NCBI GenBank assembly: GCA_965248915.1
Contig: OZ252216.1
Coordinates: 2,232,001-2,296,000 of the forward strand
Reading direction: 5' to 3'
Length of the DNA: 64,000 nucleotides
DNA from: CBDFLA01 sp965248915
GTDB taxonomy: Bacteria > Pseudomonadota > Alphaproteobacteria > M2410
A program made the translations under genes and the position numbers. The notes under the pieces were generated by a model, which was not told the DNA's origin, did not search any database, and saw only the letters and a list, made by a program, of their open reading frames with translations. Shown in pieces: positions 44,865 to 53,798 of the stretch (the first letter of the stretch is position 1; each line of letters opens with the position of its first letter).

Positions 44865-46889
44865 ATGGCTTCGCAAGGGAACCGCCATCGTGTCATTGCG
44901 CTTGTCGGACCACAGTCTAGTGGCAAGACCAGCTTGCTGGAGAGCATTCTCGTTCAAACCGGCACCTTGGGCGCCAAAGGTCACCACGGCGCTCACACTT
45001 TCGGCGATGCGTCTCCGGAAGCAAAAGCCCGCGAAATGGGCACCGAAATCAACATTGCCCGCACAACATTTATGGACGAGCCCTACACCTTCATCGATTG
45101 TCCAGGCGCCAACGAATTGCAACAAGACGCACGCGGCATTCTCAACGGTGTGGATGCGGCCATTGTCGTAACAGAACACGATTCAAGCAAGATCATCAGC
45201 CTCGCCCCCCTCTTGAAATACTTAGAACTTCACAAGATTCCCCATTACATCTTCGTCAACAAAATCGACCGCGCAGGCGGCTCCGTCGCAGATCTCGCCG
45301 ATGCACTCAATCTAGTAACAGGCGAAGCGGTCGTCCTCAGACAAATTCCCATTTATGATGGCGAGAACGTTACCGGCTATGTCGACCTCGCCAGTGAGCG
45401 CGCTTACGTTTACAACAAAGAGGCGCCGTCCGAAATTTCCGACACCCCTGGCGACCTGAAAGATGTGATTGAGCAAACCCGCTACACCATGCTCGAAACC
45501 TTGGCAGACTTTGACGAGCATCTGATGGAAGAATTGCTCGAAGACAAGACGCCTCCGAAGGAAGAAATCTATCAGGACCTGACCGATGATTTGGCGAAGG
45601 ACCTCATCATCCCAGTGCTCATGGGCTCAGCCCTAAACGACAACGGCGTTCACCGTCTTCTCAAAGCGCTACGCCATGAAGTCCCCACGGTTGAAGCGGC
45701 GGTCGAGCGCCTCGGTGTTGAGAGCGGTGCTAGTGAGACCCTCGCGCAAGTTCTCAAGACATTCCACACTGGTCATGGTGGAAAACTTTCGATCACCCGT
45801 ATCTTCAGTGGTCAAATCAAGGATGGTGACACTTTCAATGGCAATCGCGTCGCCGGCGTTTTCCACGTTCATGGTGACAAAAACGAGAAATGCGCAGTCG
45901 CTGAAGCGGGAGATCTGGTGGGCTTGGGTCGCCTCGAAGGCATCGCAACCGGCGACACCCTTACCGGTGCAAAGCCCGGCGCCACGGAACTCCCAAAACC
46001 AGAGGTCATGTCTCCGGTCTACAACCTTGCCCTCCATGTAACCAACCGATCCGATGAGGCGAAATTGTCAACATCGCTAGCCAAGGCCTGTGATGAAGAT
46101 CCGTCATTGATCTTTGATCACTCACAAGAAACAAATGAGTCACTCCTGCGCGGTCAAGGCGATGTGCACATTCAAATTGCTCTGCAAAAGCTTGAGTCCA
46201 AGTACGGCATCAAGGCACAAACCGAACGCCCGCAAGTGCCCTACAAAGAAACCATCCGAAAAGGCACTACCCAACACAGCCGTTACAAGAAACAATCAGG
46301 CGGTCACGGACAATTCGGAGATGTCGTTATTGACGTCAAACCACTTCCCGCAGGCACTGGGTTCACTTTCAACCAGACAATCACTGGCGGCGACGTGCCA
46401 AAGCAATACATTCCAAGTGTTGAAGCAGGCATCAAGGAATACTTGCAGGTTGGACCGCTTGGTTTCGAAGTTGTCGACGTTGGAGTGACGCTAACTGATG
46501 GCTCCTATCATGCGGTCGATAGTTCTGACATGGCATTTAAGTCCGCAGGTCGAATGGCCATGTCGGAAGCAATGCCAAATTGCTCACCGGTACTGTTGGA
46601 ACCGATCATGCACGTCCACTTCATGGTTCCTTCCGAGTTTACATCGAAAGTGAACGGATTGATCTCCGGACGGCGCGGTCAAATCTTGGGCTTCGACGCC
46701 CGCGAAGGTTGGTCAGGGTGGGATGATGTGGAAGCTTATCTTCCGCATGCTGAGATTCAAGACATAATCATTGAACTGCGCTCCATGACACTCGGCTCCG
46801 GGACCTTCACCTACAAGTTCGATCATCTTTCCGAACTGACCGGTCGCTTAGCGGACAATGTCCTCAATGCCGCCAAAGCCGCGGAATGA
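44865..46889 (+). CDS. Elongation factor G-like protein (EF-G paralogue)
   Basis: A 674-residue translational GTPase. G1 is VGPQSSGKTS, G3 is DCPGANE and G4 is NKIDR; domains II-V follow with PQVPYKETIRK and a final ELTGRLADNV. The switch II motif of true EF-G, D-PGHVD, has lost its catalytic His here (replaced by Ala in CPGAN). I remember alphaproteobacterial EF-G-like paralogues with the same change, so it is a family trait and suggests slow or different GTP hydrolysis. The start at 44865 has AGGGG upstream; the 41-residue extension is rejected. Its stop overlaps the LutA-like start. Confidence 0.9.
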   Translation: MASQGNRHRVIALVGPQSSGKTSLLESILVQTGTLGAKGHHGAHTFGDASPEAKAREMGTEINIARTTFMDEPYTFIDCPGANELQQDARGILNGVDAAIVVTEHDSSKIISLAPLLKYLELHKIPHYIFVNKIDRAGGSVADLADALNLVTGEAVVLRQIPIYDGENVTGYVDLASERAYVYNKEAPSEISDTPGDLKDVIEQTRYTMLETLADFDEHLMEELLEDKTPPKEEIYQDLTDDLAKDLIIPVLMGSALNDNGVHRLLKALRHEVPTVEAAVERLGVESGASETLAQVLKTFHTGHGGKLSITRIFSGQIKDGDTFNGNRVAGVFHVHGDKNEKCAVAEAGDLVGLGRLEGIATGDTLTGAKPGATELPKPEVMSPVYNLALHVTNRSDEAKLSTSLAKACDEDPSLIFDHSQETNESLLRGQGDVHIQIALQKLESKYGIKAQTERPQVPYKETIRKGTTQHSRYKKQSGGHGQFGDVVIDVKPLPAGTGFTFNQTITGGDVPKQYIPSVEAGIKEYLQVGPLGFEVVDVGVTLTDGSYHAVDSSDMAFKSAGRMAMSEAMPNCSPVLLEPIMHVHFMVPSEFTSKVNGLISGRRGQILGFDAREGWSGWDDVEAYLPHAEIQDIIIELRSMTLGSGTFTYKFDHLSELTGRLADNVLNAAKAAE

Positions 46890-47695
46890 TTGATAAAACA
46901 GAATTTGATCAAACCAACGACACGTCGCCGGAAAACCCCAAGCGGCGTGTTGGTTTGTTTGTAACGTGTATCGTCGATATTTACCGCCCCACCGTCGGGT
47001 TTGCGGCTCTCAAACTGCTCGAACAGGCAAACTGTGATGTCTTCGTTCCGCAATCTCAAACTTGTTGCGGACAACCCGCTTACAATGCGGGGGACGAAAT
47101 ATCCGCCAAAGACATTGCCAAAAAGGTCATTGAGGAATTCGAAGTCTTCGACTACGTGGTGGCGCCGTCCGGATCTTGCGCAGGCATGTTGCGACACCAC
47201 TTTCCACGCCTACTAAAATCTGACCAAGTATGGAAATCTCGCGCTCAAGACCTAGCCACCAAGTCATTTGAACTCACATCTTTTCTAACAGACATTTGCG
47301 AAATGACCTCGGTTGAAGCCGCGTGGCAAGGGAAGGTCGCCTATCACGACTCATGTTCAAGCCTTCGCGAAATGCAAGTGCACGCACAACCGCGTCAGCT
47401 ACTTTCTTCAATTGAAGGTCTCAATCTCGTTGAGCTCCAAGACCCAGAAGCATGTTGTGGTTTCGGCGGCCTCTTCTCGGTAAAGTATGGAGACATATCT
47501 GCCAAGATTGTCAGCCGGAAAACCGCAGACATTGCAACAACGAAAGCGGATATGGTTGTAGGCGGCGACCTTGGTTGCCTCCTCAACATTGCAGGCAGAT
47601 TGTCCCGCGAGGGTCAGGACATTGAGGTCCGCCACATAGCAGAACTATTGGCCAATATGGCCGATGCGTCTCCGATTGCGGGCTCCAAGACCTGA
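46886..47695 (+). CDS. lutA: LutA/CCG-type (Fe-S) oxidoreductase subunit
   Basis: A 269-residue protein with two cysteine-rich CCG domains: TCCGQPAYNAG and EACCGFGGLFSVK, plus GSCAGM and YHDSCSSLREM. Such proteins (LutA, GlcF C-terminal part, HdrB) bind a noncubane iron-sulfur cluster and oxidise lactate or glycolate with partners. LutB and LutC are missing nearby, so either the partners are elsewhere or this is a divergent member. Its ATG overlaps the EF-G-like stop (ATGA), so it is translationally coupled to it. An extra, charged 20-residue N-terminus precedes the domain. Confidence 0.85.
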   Translation: MIDKTEFDQTNDTSPENPKRRVGLFVTCIVDIYRPTVGFAALKLLEQANCDVFVPQSQTCCGQPAYNAGDEISAKDIAKKVIEEFEVFDYVVAPSGSCAGMLRHHFPRLLKSDQVWKSRAQDLATKSFELTSFLTDICEMTSVEAAWQGKVAYHDSCSSLREMQVHAQPRQLLSSIEGLNLVELQDPEACCGFGGLFSVKYGDISAKIVSRKTADIATTKADMVVGGDLGCLLNIAGRLSREGQDIEVRHIAELLANMADASPIAGSKT

Positions 47696-47725
47696 CGCAG
47701 GTTGGCGACCCAACAAATCTGAATC

Positions 47726-48076
47726 CTACACATTCCACTCATAGGCTCTTTCTACTTTCGCAACGCGAAGCCGATAAGCCTTGTACCATTTTTGACGCCC
47801 TGCCTCTCGGGCGGCCATATGGTCTGCCTGCATTTTCCAGGCCCGAATGGACGCCTCATCCCGCCAGTATGAGACCGTAATGCCCACTCCTTGAACATCG
47901 CGCGCCGTTTCCACACCGAGGTATCCATCTTGGGTTCTGGCCAGCTTGACCATCTCAGCGGCGGTTTGTTCATATCCATCCAACTCACGGTCTGACTGAG
48001 TCGTCGTAAAAATCACGGCATAGTAAGGTGTTTCGAACAAGGGACTTAATCGATCCAACAAATCAATTTCGGCCAT
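47726..48076 (-). CDS. Antibiotic biosynthesis monooxygenase (ABM) domain protein
   Basis: A 116-residue protein with one ABM ferredoxin-like domain: YYAVIFTTTQS, QTAAEMVKLARTQDGYLGVETA, VGITVSYWRDEASIRAWK and HMAAREAGRQKWYKAY. ABM proteins are small dimers that oxidise quinone-like molecules, degrade heme, or merely bind ligands; no catalytic residues can be assigned. The ATG at 48076 has GGAG upstream; longer frames use TTG/GTG. It converges with the LutA-like gene. Confidence 0.8.
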   Translation of the reverse strand: MAEIDLLDRLSPLFETPYYAVIFTTTQSDRELDGYEQTAAEMVKLARTQDGYLGVETARDVQGVGITVSYWRDEASIRAWKMQADHMAAREAGRQKWYKAYRLRVAKVERAYEWNV

Positions 48077-48182
48077 GCTAATCTCCATTGTGCAGGGGCG
48101 ACTCAAGTCCTAAACAATGCTCTCGTTTACCGCTACAGACAATCTTTGTGACGACACTGAATCAGCGACGGATGACAGACAT

Positions 48183-49160
48183 ATGCGCCATCCCACACTT
48201 TCCGACATTGAAACGGCGGCCGAACGTCTGAAAGGCCTTGCGGTTCGAACGCCCCTCCTCGAATTCCCCTCCCTCAACGAGCATGTCGGAGGAAGAGTTT
48301 TTCTCAAACCAGAGATTTTTCAGCTGACTGGGTCCTTCAAGTTTCGAGGAGCTTACAATTGCCTCTCTCAAATTCCCGCGAGTGACCGCGCTAATGGCGT
48401 GGTCGCCTGGTCGTCAGGCAATCATGCCCAAGGGGTCGCCGCTGCCGCAAAGATCTTTGGCATACCGGCCACAATTGTCATGCCGAAAGATTCACCCAAG
48501 ACCAAGATCAACGGCACGAAAGCACTCGGCGCGGAAATCGTTTTTTTCGATCGGTATACGGAAGATCGCGAGAAAATCGGGCATGCAATCGCTGAGCGAA
48601 CCGACGTCACCGTGATCCCTTCCTATGATAACCCCCACATAGTGGCCGGCCAAGGAACCGTGGGACTTGAGATCGCGCAGGATCTGGCCGCCATCAACCT
48701 AACGCCAGACCAGGTTCTTATCCCTTGTGGTGGTGGAGGATTGAGCTCCGGCTCCTCAATTGCCCTCAAATCTGCCTGGCCGGAGACAAACATCTACGCC
48801 GTCGAGCCGGAGTTCTACGATGATTTCACCAGATCCTTGAAATCGGGCGCCCGTGAAACCGCCGATGTCACCCGTCCTTCGATCTGCGACGCCCTCCTGA
48901 CCCCAAGCCCAGGCGCCCTCCCTTTTTCCATCAACCAAGAGACCTTGGCCGGCGGCCTCGTCGTCACGGAGGAAGAAATTCGGGCTGCCATGGCCTATGC
49001 TTTTCACGATTTAAAGCTTGTGGTTGAACCAGGAGGATCCGTCGCGCTTGCCGCGATATTGGTCGGGAAAATTGCGGCCAAAGATCGGGTTACGTGCATC
49101 GTCCTGAGCGGCGGCAATGTCGATGCCAAGATGTATGCGAGAATCATCACACACCCCTAA
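48183..49160 (+). CDS. Threonine dehydratase/serine racemase-like PLP enzyme
   Basis: A 325-residue fold-type II PLP enzyme. The Schiff-base lysine lies in TGSFKFRGA, with SSGNHAQGVA binding substrate and CGGGGLSSG binding the phosphate. No C-terminal regulatory ACT domain is present, so it resembles catabolic threonine dehydratase, serine racemase or threo-3-hydroxyaspartate dehydratase. The start at 48183 gives the standard length; an ATG at 48117 adds 22 residues without homology. The last codons and stop lie in a 21-bp tandem duplication. Confidence 0.87.
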   Translation: MRHPTLSDIETAAERLKGLAVRTPLLEFPSLNEHVGGRVFLKPEIFQLTGSFKFRGAYNCLSQIPASDRANGVVAWSSGNHAQGVAAAAKIFGIPATIVMPKDSPKTKINGTKALGAEIVFFDRYTEDREKIGHAIAERTDVTVIPSYDNPHIVAGQGTVGLEIAQDLAAINLTPDQVLIPCGGGGLSSGSSIALKSAWPETNIYAVEPEFYDDFTRSLKSGARETADVTRPSICDALLTPSPGALPFSINQETLAGGLVVTEEEIRAAMAYAFHDLKLVVEPGGSVALAAILVGKIAAKDRVTCIVLSGGNVDAKMYARIITHP

Positions 49161-49181
49161 TGAATCATCACACACCCCTAA
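49141..49181 (+). repeat. Tandem duplication of 21 bp at the dehydratase stop codon
   Basis: The 20-bp GAATCATCACACACCCCTAA occurs at 49141-49160 and again at 49162-49181 with one T between. The first copy ends in the stop codon of the dehydratase gene. The duplication does not change the protein. Confidence 0.85.
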
Positions 49182-49480
49182 GACGACTCAATTCTGCAAC
49201 AGACTCTCAAAAAGCACAGATCGGACTCATAATCCCGATATTCCCAGGGGTTATGCAAAGCTATCAGGCACGATCAGGCCATCAAAAGCAATATTATGAG
49301 CAATAGCGTGGCGAATGCGCAACGCCCAGATCAAAAAGCCTCGTGGAGTCTAATGCCTCGTTATCAATTGTTTGCACCGGGTGATACCGTGCCTCTTGCA
49401 AAGAAAAGAAAATCCGCTCCGCAGGGCTTGTGGAGGGGGAAGATTCTTGCAAACACTGCATTGCTCGGGGAGAGAGAAAC
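49182..49480. other. Intergenic leader of the TonB receptor gene
   Basis: About 300 bp without a gene. It probably contains the promoter and 5' leader of the TonB-dependent receptor, ending in GGGGAGAG at 49467-49474. No recognised riboswitch or Fur-type operator is seen. Confidence 0.5.
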
Positions 49481-52474
49481 ATGCAAAAACCAACCTTGAG
49501 GGGCCGTCTAATCGGCACCGTAGCGGCGACGACCGCTATTGCAGTGACGGGGCTTACAACGCCGTCATTTGCTGTAATTGAAGAAATACAGATCACGGCA
49601 GAGCGCCGCGAAGCCAACCTGCAATCGGTGCCAATCGCCGTGACGGCATTTGATGCCAGCGCATTGGAAGCAAAACAGATTGATACCTTCAGTGATCTAC
49701 AGTTTAACACGCCAAACGTGACATTCTCTAAGACGAACTTCACCGGCGCAAACTTCCAGATCCGCGGAATTGGTGCGAATTTGACCGCACAATCTGGTGA
49801 CGCAGGCACAGGTATCCATATCAATGATGCACCGATCAACTCGGCTCGTATCTTTGAAACCGAATACTTTGATGTCGAGCGCATCGAAGTCGCGCGGGGA
49901 CCGCAAGGTACTCTATTCGGCCGTAACTCAACGGGCGGCGCGGTGAACATGATCACCAAGAAGCCAACCGACGAGCACGAAGGTGAGCTTGAAGTCCAAT
50001 ACGGCAACTACAGCCACCGGCGGGTCAAAGGTTTCCTCAACATTCCCGTGACCGACAAATTTGGCATTCGTCTTGCGGGTCTCCAATTGAGCCGCGATGG
50101 ATATACCGAAAACGTCTTCACCGGCAATGACATCGATGGCCGCGATCAATTGTCGATCCGTGGGTCCTTCCAATGGAACCCAATGGATGACTTGAGCATT
50201 GACTTAATGCTGTCTTACTTTGAAGAAGATTCGACCCGTTCTAGAGCACAAAAACAGCTGTGTCTTAAAGATCCGGCTGACCCGAATGTACACCTGCTTG
50301 GGTGTTCCGCGTCGGGTTTGGGCTTCGACCTTCCAAGCACAAGAGCGCTTGCCTTTGATACATTGGCTTCAGCCGAATTGTTCTTCGGCCTTGAAACCAC
50401 TCCTGTTGCATTGGGTGGATTTGGAGGTTACATCGGCATTCTCGCGCCTTTCGCAACCCGCTCAATCTTCGTTGACAACAACGCTGGCGCCACAGTTCCA
50501 ACAGATCCTCGCCAAGTTAACATCGATTTCGAGCCAACTTACGAATCGGACGAATACCTCGCAACATTGCAATTCCAACAAAACTTCGACCGGTTCACGT
50601 TTACCTCGCTGACATCTTACCAAGAGACCTTTGTCAGATCCGAACAAGACTATGACCTAGCAGTAGGGAACACCTTTGGGCCGATGTTTGGTGCTTCAAC
50701 CCCTGTCGCTGCTTTGGGTGGCTTGGCGTCAATCTACGAAACGCCTGGGGTCATTGCTGGATTTGGATTAGGTGCCTTAGTTGATGGACTGAACCCATTC
50801 ACACCTTCCGAGGCCGCGCTTGTCCTTGAGCATATGATGGGTCTCATTACAGGAAATGACTGGTCAGGCACTTATAGCAACGGTCTATTCCCGATTTCAG
50901 ATGTTCATCCTGATGATATGGGGATCTTCAATGACCACATTCGAAGCTTGAGCAGAGCGACAACTTCCTATGACCGGTCAAGTACCTTTGCTGAACAGAT
51001 CACCCAAGAATTCAGGATCAACTCCGATCTTGATGGTCCGTTCAATTTCTTGCTTGGTGGCTTCTACATGAATTACGAAGCACAGGGCGAATACTACGTG
51101 TTCCAACAAACGCTTGATCACGTGGCAGCCGCTTTGAGTACGGCGATAAGTACGGGCAATGGTTTTGCACCACCGTTTATTCTAGCATCGCCTTTCTTCA
51201 ATTCTAATACCGTAAATTATGAATTGGATTCGATGGCATTGTTCGGTGAGGCCTATTATGAGATCAACGACGATCTCAAATTGACCGGTGGTCTTCGTTA
51301 CACTATTGACGAAAAGACCGTGACCGACCGCAATCCACTTTTCGCAACTTTGACGGATTGCATCGGTACGTGGATGGTCGATTTCCCAACCACATGTCCA
51401 ACGCGCACGACCCAAACGGATGAGTGGAAGGAATTCACCGGACGGATTGGGTTTGATTGGACAACCGCTCTGCCATACGCCGACAACTCCTTGATCTACG
51501 GCTTCGTGTCACGTGGCTACAAGGGCGGTGGTTTCAATCCAAACTTCACCACATCGCAAAAAGCTTTGGCGGGCGCCAACGTACCAACGCGCTTTGATCC
51601 TGAGTTTATTCTTGCCTTTGAATTGGGTGCCAAGAACACTTTCGCTGACGGCAGGTTCCAAGCCAACCTGGCAGCCTTCTACTATGATTATGAAGGCATG
51701 CAGTTCACCAACATCATTCTCAACACGTCGGTGAACGCCAATGTTGATGCGAAGATTGCTGGCCTTGAAGGCGAGTTCGTTTTCGCACCAAACGATAACT
51801 GGTTGTTCAATGCCAATGTCTCCTACCTCCACTCGGAAGTTGGCGAGTCGTTGGTTGTGGACCCACGTGATCCTACAGGTGGATTGTCAGCTGCAGATGT
51901 CACACTCTTCGCAGACGTCAATCTGACGACCGCTGGCGGCAACTGTGTGATCACGCACGCAGGTCTCACGGATCCGATCACCCTGCTAGGTGCCGGCGCA
52001 TTCCCTCTCGGAAACTACACGCTTTGCCCGTCCCTGCAATCGACCATCCTGCCGATCTTACAGGGTATCGATCCAGGGTATGACTTTGCACTGGGTGTTC
52101 CGGTGAACCTGAGTGGCAATAGACTTTCAGGCGCACCTGAATGGTCTGTGAGCCTAGGTGGGCAAAACACGCTCGCTCTGCCAAACATGGGCGGCGAAGT
52201 TGTCACCCGTGTTGACTACTATTGGCAAGGTAGCTCATTTAGCCGCATCCACAACGGCCCAGCCGACAAGATCGACAGCTGGGATCAATGGAACGCTTCC
52301 GTGACCTACAATGCGGATAGCGGCAATTGGTATGCCAAGGCCTACATCCAAAACATCACTGACGCCAACAACGTCACCGGTGCTTATTTGGGTAGCCCAT
52401 CAACCGGCCTCTTCACCAATCAGTTCATTGGTGAGCCACGCCTGTTCGGCTTGGGCCTCGGTATTCGGTTCTAG
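49481..52474 (+). CDS. TonB-dependent outer-membrane receptor
   Basis: A 997-residue receptor. A signal peptide of about 28 residues ends near TPSFAV; a TonB-box-like IEEIQITAERRE follows, then the plug domain with FQIRGIG, VEIARGPQGTLFGRNSTGGAVNMITKKP-like features and a 22-strand barrel that ends in FGLGLGIRF with the terminal Phe used for BAM insertion. The Q-T-A-E-R-R start is the group often called iron-complex or TBDR of Caulobacter type. Long extracellular loops (about residues 255-420 and 480-560) make it larger than siderophore receptors. Substrate unknown. The start has GGGGAGAG upstream; a 17-residue longer frame is rejected. Confidence 0.88.
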   Translation: MQKPTLRGRLIGTVAATTAIAVTGLTTPSFAVIEEIQITAERREANLQSVPIAVTAFDASALEAKQIDTFSDLQFNTPNVTFSKTNFTGANFQIRGIGANLTAQSGDAGTGIHINDAPINSARIFETEYFDVERIEVARGPQGTLFGRNSTGGAVNMITKKPTDEHEGELEVQYGNYSHRRVKGFLNIPVTDKFGIRLAGLQLSRDGYTENVFTGNDIDGRDQLSIRGSFQWNPMDDLSIDLMLSYFEEDSTRSRAQKQLCLKDPADPNVHLLGCSASGLGFDLPSTRALAFDTLASAELFFGLETTPVALGGFGGYIGILAPFATRSIFVDNNAGATVPTDPRQVNIDFEPTYESDEYLATLQFQQNFDRFTFTSLTSYQETFVRSEQDYDLAVGNTFGPMFGASTPVAALGGLASIYETPGVIAGFGLGALVDGLNPFTPSEAALVLEHMMGLITGNDWSGTYSNGLFPISDVHPDDMGIFNDHIRSLSRATTSYDRSSTFAEQITQEFRINSDLDGPFNFLLGGFYMNYEAQGEYYVFQQTLDHVAAALSTAISTGNGFAPPFILASPFFNSNTVNYELDSMALFGEAYYEINDDLKLTGGLRYTIDEKTVTDRNPLFATLTDCIGTWMVDFPTTCPTRTTQTDEWKEFTGRIGFDWTTALPYADNSLIYGFVSRGYKGGGFNPNFTTSQKALAGANVPTRFDPEFILAFELGAKNTFADGRFQANLAAFYYDYEGMQFTNIILNTSVNANVDAKIAGLEGEFVFAPNDNWLFNANVSYLHSEVGESLVVDPRDPTGGLSAADVTLFADVNLTTAGGNCVITHAGLTDPITLLGAGAFPLGNYTLCPSLQSTILPILQGIDPGYDFALGVPVNLSGNRLSGAPEWSVSLGGQNTLALPNMGGEVVTRVDYYWQGSSFSRIHNGPADKIDSWDQWNASVTYNADSGNWYAKAYIQNITDANNVTGAYLGSPSTGLFTNQFIGEPRLFGLGLGIRF

Positions 52475-52525
52475 GGCCTTTAGGGGGACAGAGGGCGCGG
52501 GGTTCACACCCGCCTCTCTTACAAG

Positions 52526-52556
52526 AAACCCGGCCTCTTCGGAGGCCGGGTTTTTC
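52526..52556 (+). terminator. Strong rho-independent terminator after TonB receptor gene
   Basis: AAACCCGGCCTC pairs with GAGGCCGGGTTT across a TTCG tetraloop, followed by TTTTT. It lies about 50 bp after the stop and would end the receptor transcript. Confidence 0.9.
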
Positions 52557-52645
52557 TTTGCGCGCCGTAAATGAGACCTGCCTACCGGAATCCGAAGAAT
52601 TGGTCTATCCTACCCGCCACACCCAAAAGAGAGGGATTAGCTCAT

Positions 52646-53248
52646 ATGAACAAACCCACAATGACGGCACTCATAGTGGCAAGCACTTTTGCGCTATCAC
52701 TGCCCGCCGTCGCCAAATCAAAACGCATGCAGAACTCTGACAACGAGGCCCTCGAAAGTGCACTGACATCCGCCACACCCACCGGTGAAGGCACCGGCGG
52801 CTCCATGAAATTGGCCACTCGGGCCGGGGATCTCATACGAGACGGTGTCTTCACCGACGATGAGCGCCAGAAAATCCGTGACTACTACCGCAACCGTCGG
52901 CAGGAGAACGAGCAAAACGCCCCGGAAGTGAAAGATGACGACAAAGGCAAAAGCAAGGGGAAGAAGGAAAAGGGCAACAAAGAAAAAGGTAAGGGTAAGT
53001 CAAACACCATGCCGCCCGGTCTTGCCAAAAAGGATGAACTCCCTCCAGGACTTCAAATGCAACTCGAGAAGAACGGCAAGCTCCCTCCAGGCCTCGAAAA
53101 ACGTGACCTGCCTGGCGATTTGAATGAGAACCTTCCTCGCCGTGAAGGTCGTTTCCGACGGATCCTCGTGGACAACGACGTCGCCTTGATCGATGAAGAA
53201 CAAGGCATCGTCTTGGACATCATCGAAGGGGTTGTTGGCGGCGACTAG
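52646..53248 (+). CDS. CigR-like secreted protein with lysine-rich linker and PPGL repeats
   Basis: A 200-residue exported protein: signal peptide about residues 1-22 (ending LPAVA), an acidic helical part (about 28-90), a low-complexity Lys/Gly/Glu linker (about 95-118: repeated KGK and KEKGN), and three PPGL units (MPPGLAKK, LPPGLQMQL, LPPGLEKRDLPG). The PPGL end is shared with the CigR/RcnB-like secreted proteins. A periplasmic or surface role is likely but no mechanism is known for this type. It sits between two strong terminators, so it is its own transcription unit. Start taken at the ATG at 52646; a longer frame has no signal peptide. Confidence 0.7.
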   Translation: MNKPTMTALIVASTFALSLPAVAKSKRMQNSDNEALESALTSATPTGEGTGGSMKLATRAGDLIRDGVFTDDERQKIRDYYRNRRQENEQNAPEVKDDDKGKSKGKKEKGNKEKGKGKSNTMPPGLAKKDELPPGLQMQLEKNGKLPPGLEKRDLPGDLNENLPRREGRFRRILVDNDVALIDEEQGIVLDIIEGVVGGD

Positions 53249-53267
53249 AAAGCCAATGCCATCTCAC

Positions 53268-53303
53268 AAAGAAAGCCCCGATCAATTGATCGGGGCTTTC
53301 TTT
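53268..53303. terminator. Bidirectional rho-independent terminator
   Basis: A perfect 36-bp palindrome whose arms begin with AAAGAAAGCCCCGATC and end with GATCGGGGCTTTCTTT. Both strands therefore give a GC stem followed by a T-rich tail, between the convergent CigR-like and TadE-like genes. Confidence 0.92.
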
Positions 53304-53324
53304 GTAGACGTTGAGCGTTTCAGA

Positions 53325-53771
53325 TCAGGTGTCGACGGGATACCGCGTCGATGCTGTGATCGTAAACGTGTAACTGGAAAGCAATGGAGCGTCCATTTGG
53401 TGATCCACCTCCGCCTGCAAGACAACAAAGGGAAGAGAGTCAACGGTTGTATTGGTCATGGTGAAGCGAACATTGCTGCCTCCACCACTGAGCGCCGTTG
53501 CCTGATCGAAGGCAAGCGCTTTCAATTCCGTTGACGTCGCACTGGAATGGACCATCGCGTAACGGCTGGCGAGTTCCAGACCATGTTGCAAAGAATTTTT
53601 CACAAACAGCGCGCGACCCGTTTCCAAGACCGCGAAGGTGATCATGACCAGGATTGGTGCGATAAAGGCAAACTCAACCGCCGCCGCGGCGCCCGAATGA
53701 CCCAAAAACCGGCGCAAGAACCGTCGCGAGCCACGTGTTGGCGCGAGATCGTCTGAATATCTCTCTTTCAT
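53325..53771 (-). CDS. TadE-like pseudopilin/pilus-assembly protein
   Basis: A 148-residue TadE-type protein: basic N-terminus with RRFLRRFLG, then the signature AAAAVEFAFIAPILVMITFAVLETGRAL, one hydrophobic helix with the Glu five residues after the prepilin cleavage site, and a short globular C-terminus. TadE/TadF/TadG-like proteins are minor pilins of Flp/Tad pili. It is the last of three such genes on the minus strand, 28 bp after the second. The Tad ATPase, prepilin peptidase and secretin are not in the window. Confidence 0.87.
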   Translation of the reverse strand: MKERYSDDLAPTRGSRRFLRRFLGHSGAAAAVEFAFIAPILVMITFAVLETGRALFVKNSLQHGLELASRYAMVHSSATSTELKALAFDQATALSGGGSNVRFTMTNTTVDSLPFVVLQAEVDHQMDAPLLSSYTFTITASTRYPVDT

Positions 53772-53798
53772 TCCCGTCTCCCTTCGCCCACAAACAAC

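Noticed and set aside
49296..49499. 67-codon frame in the TonB receptor leader
   Set aside because: It overlaps the receptor start in another frame, no ribosome-binding site, and composition resembles non-coding DNA.
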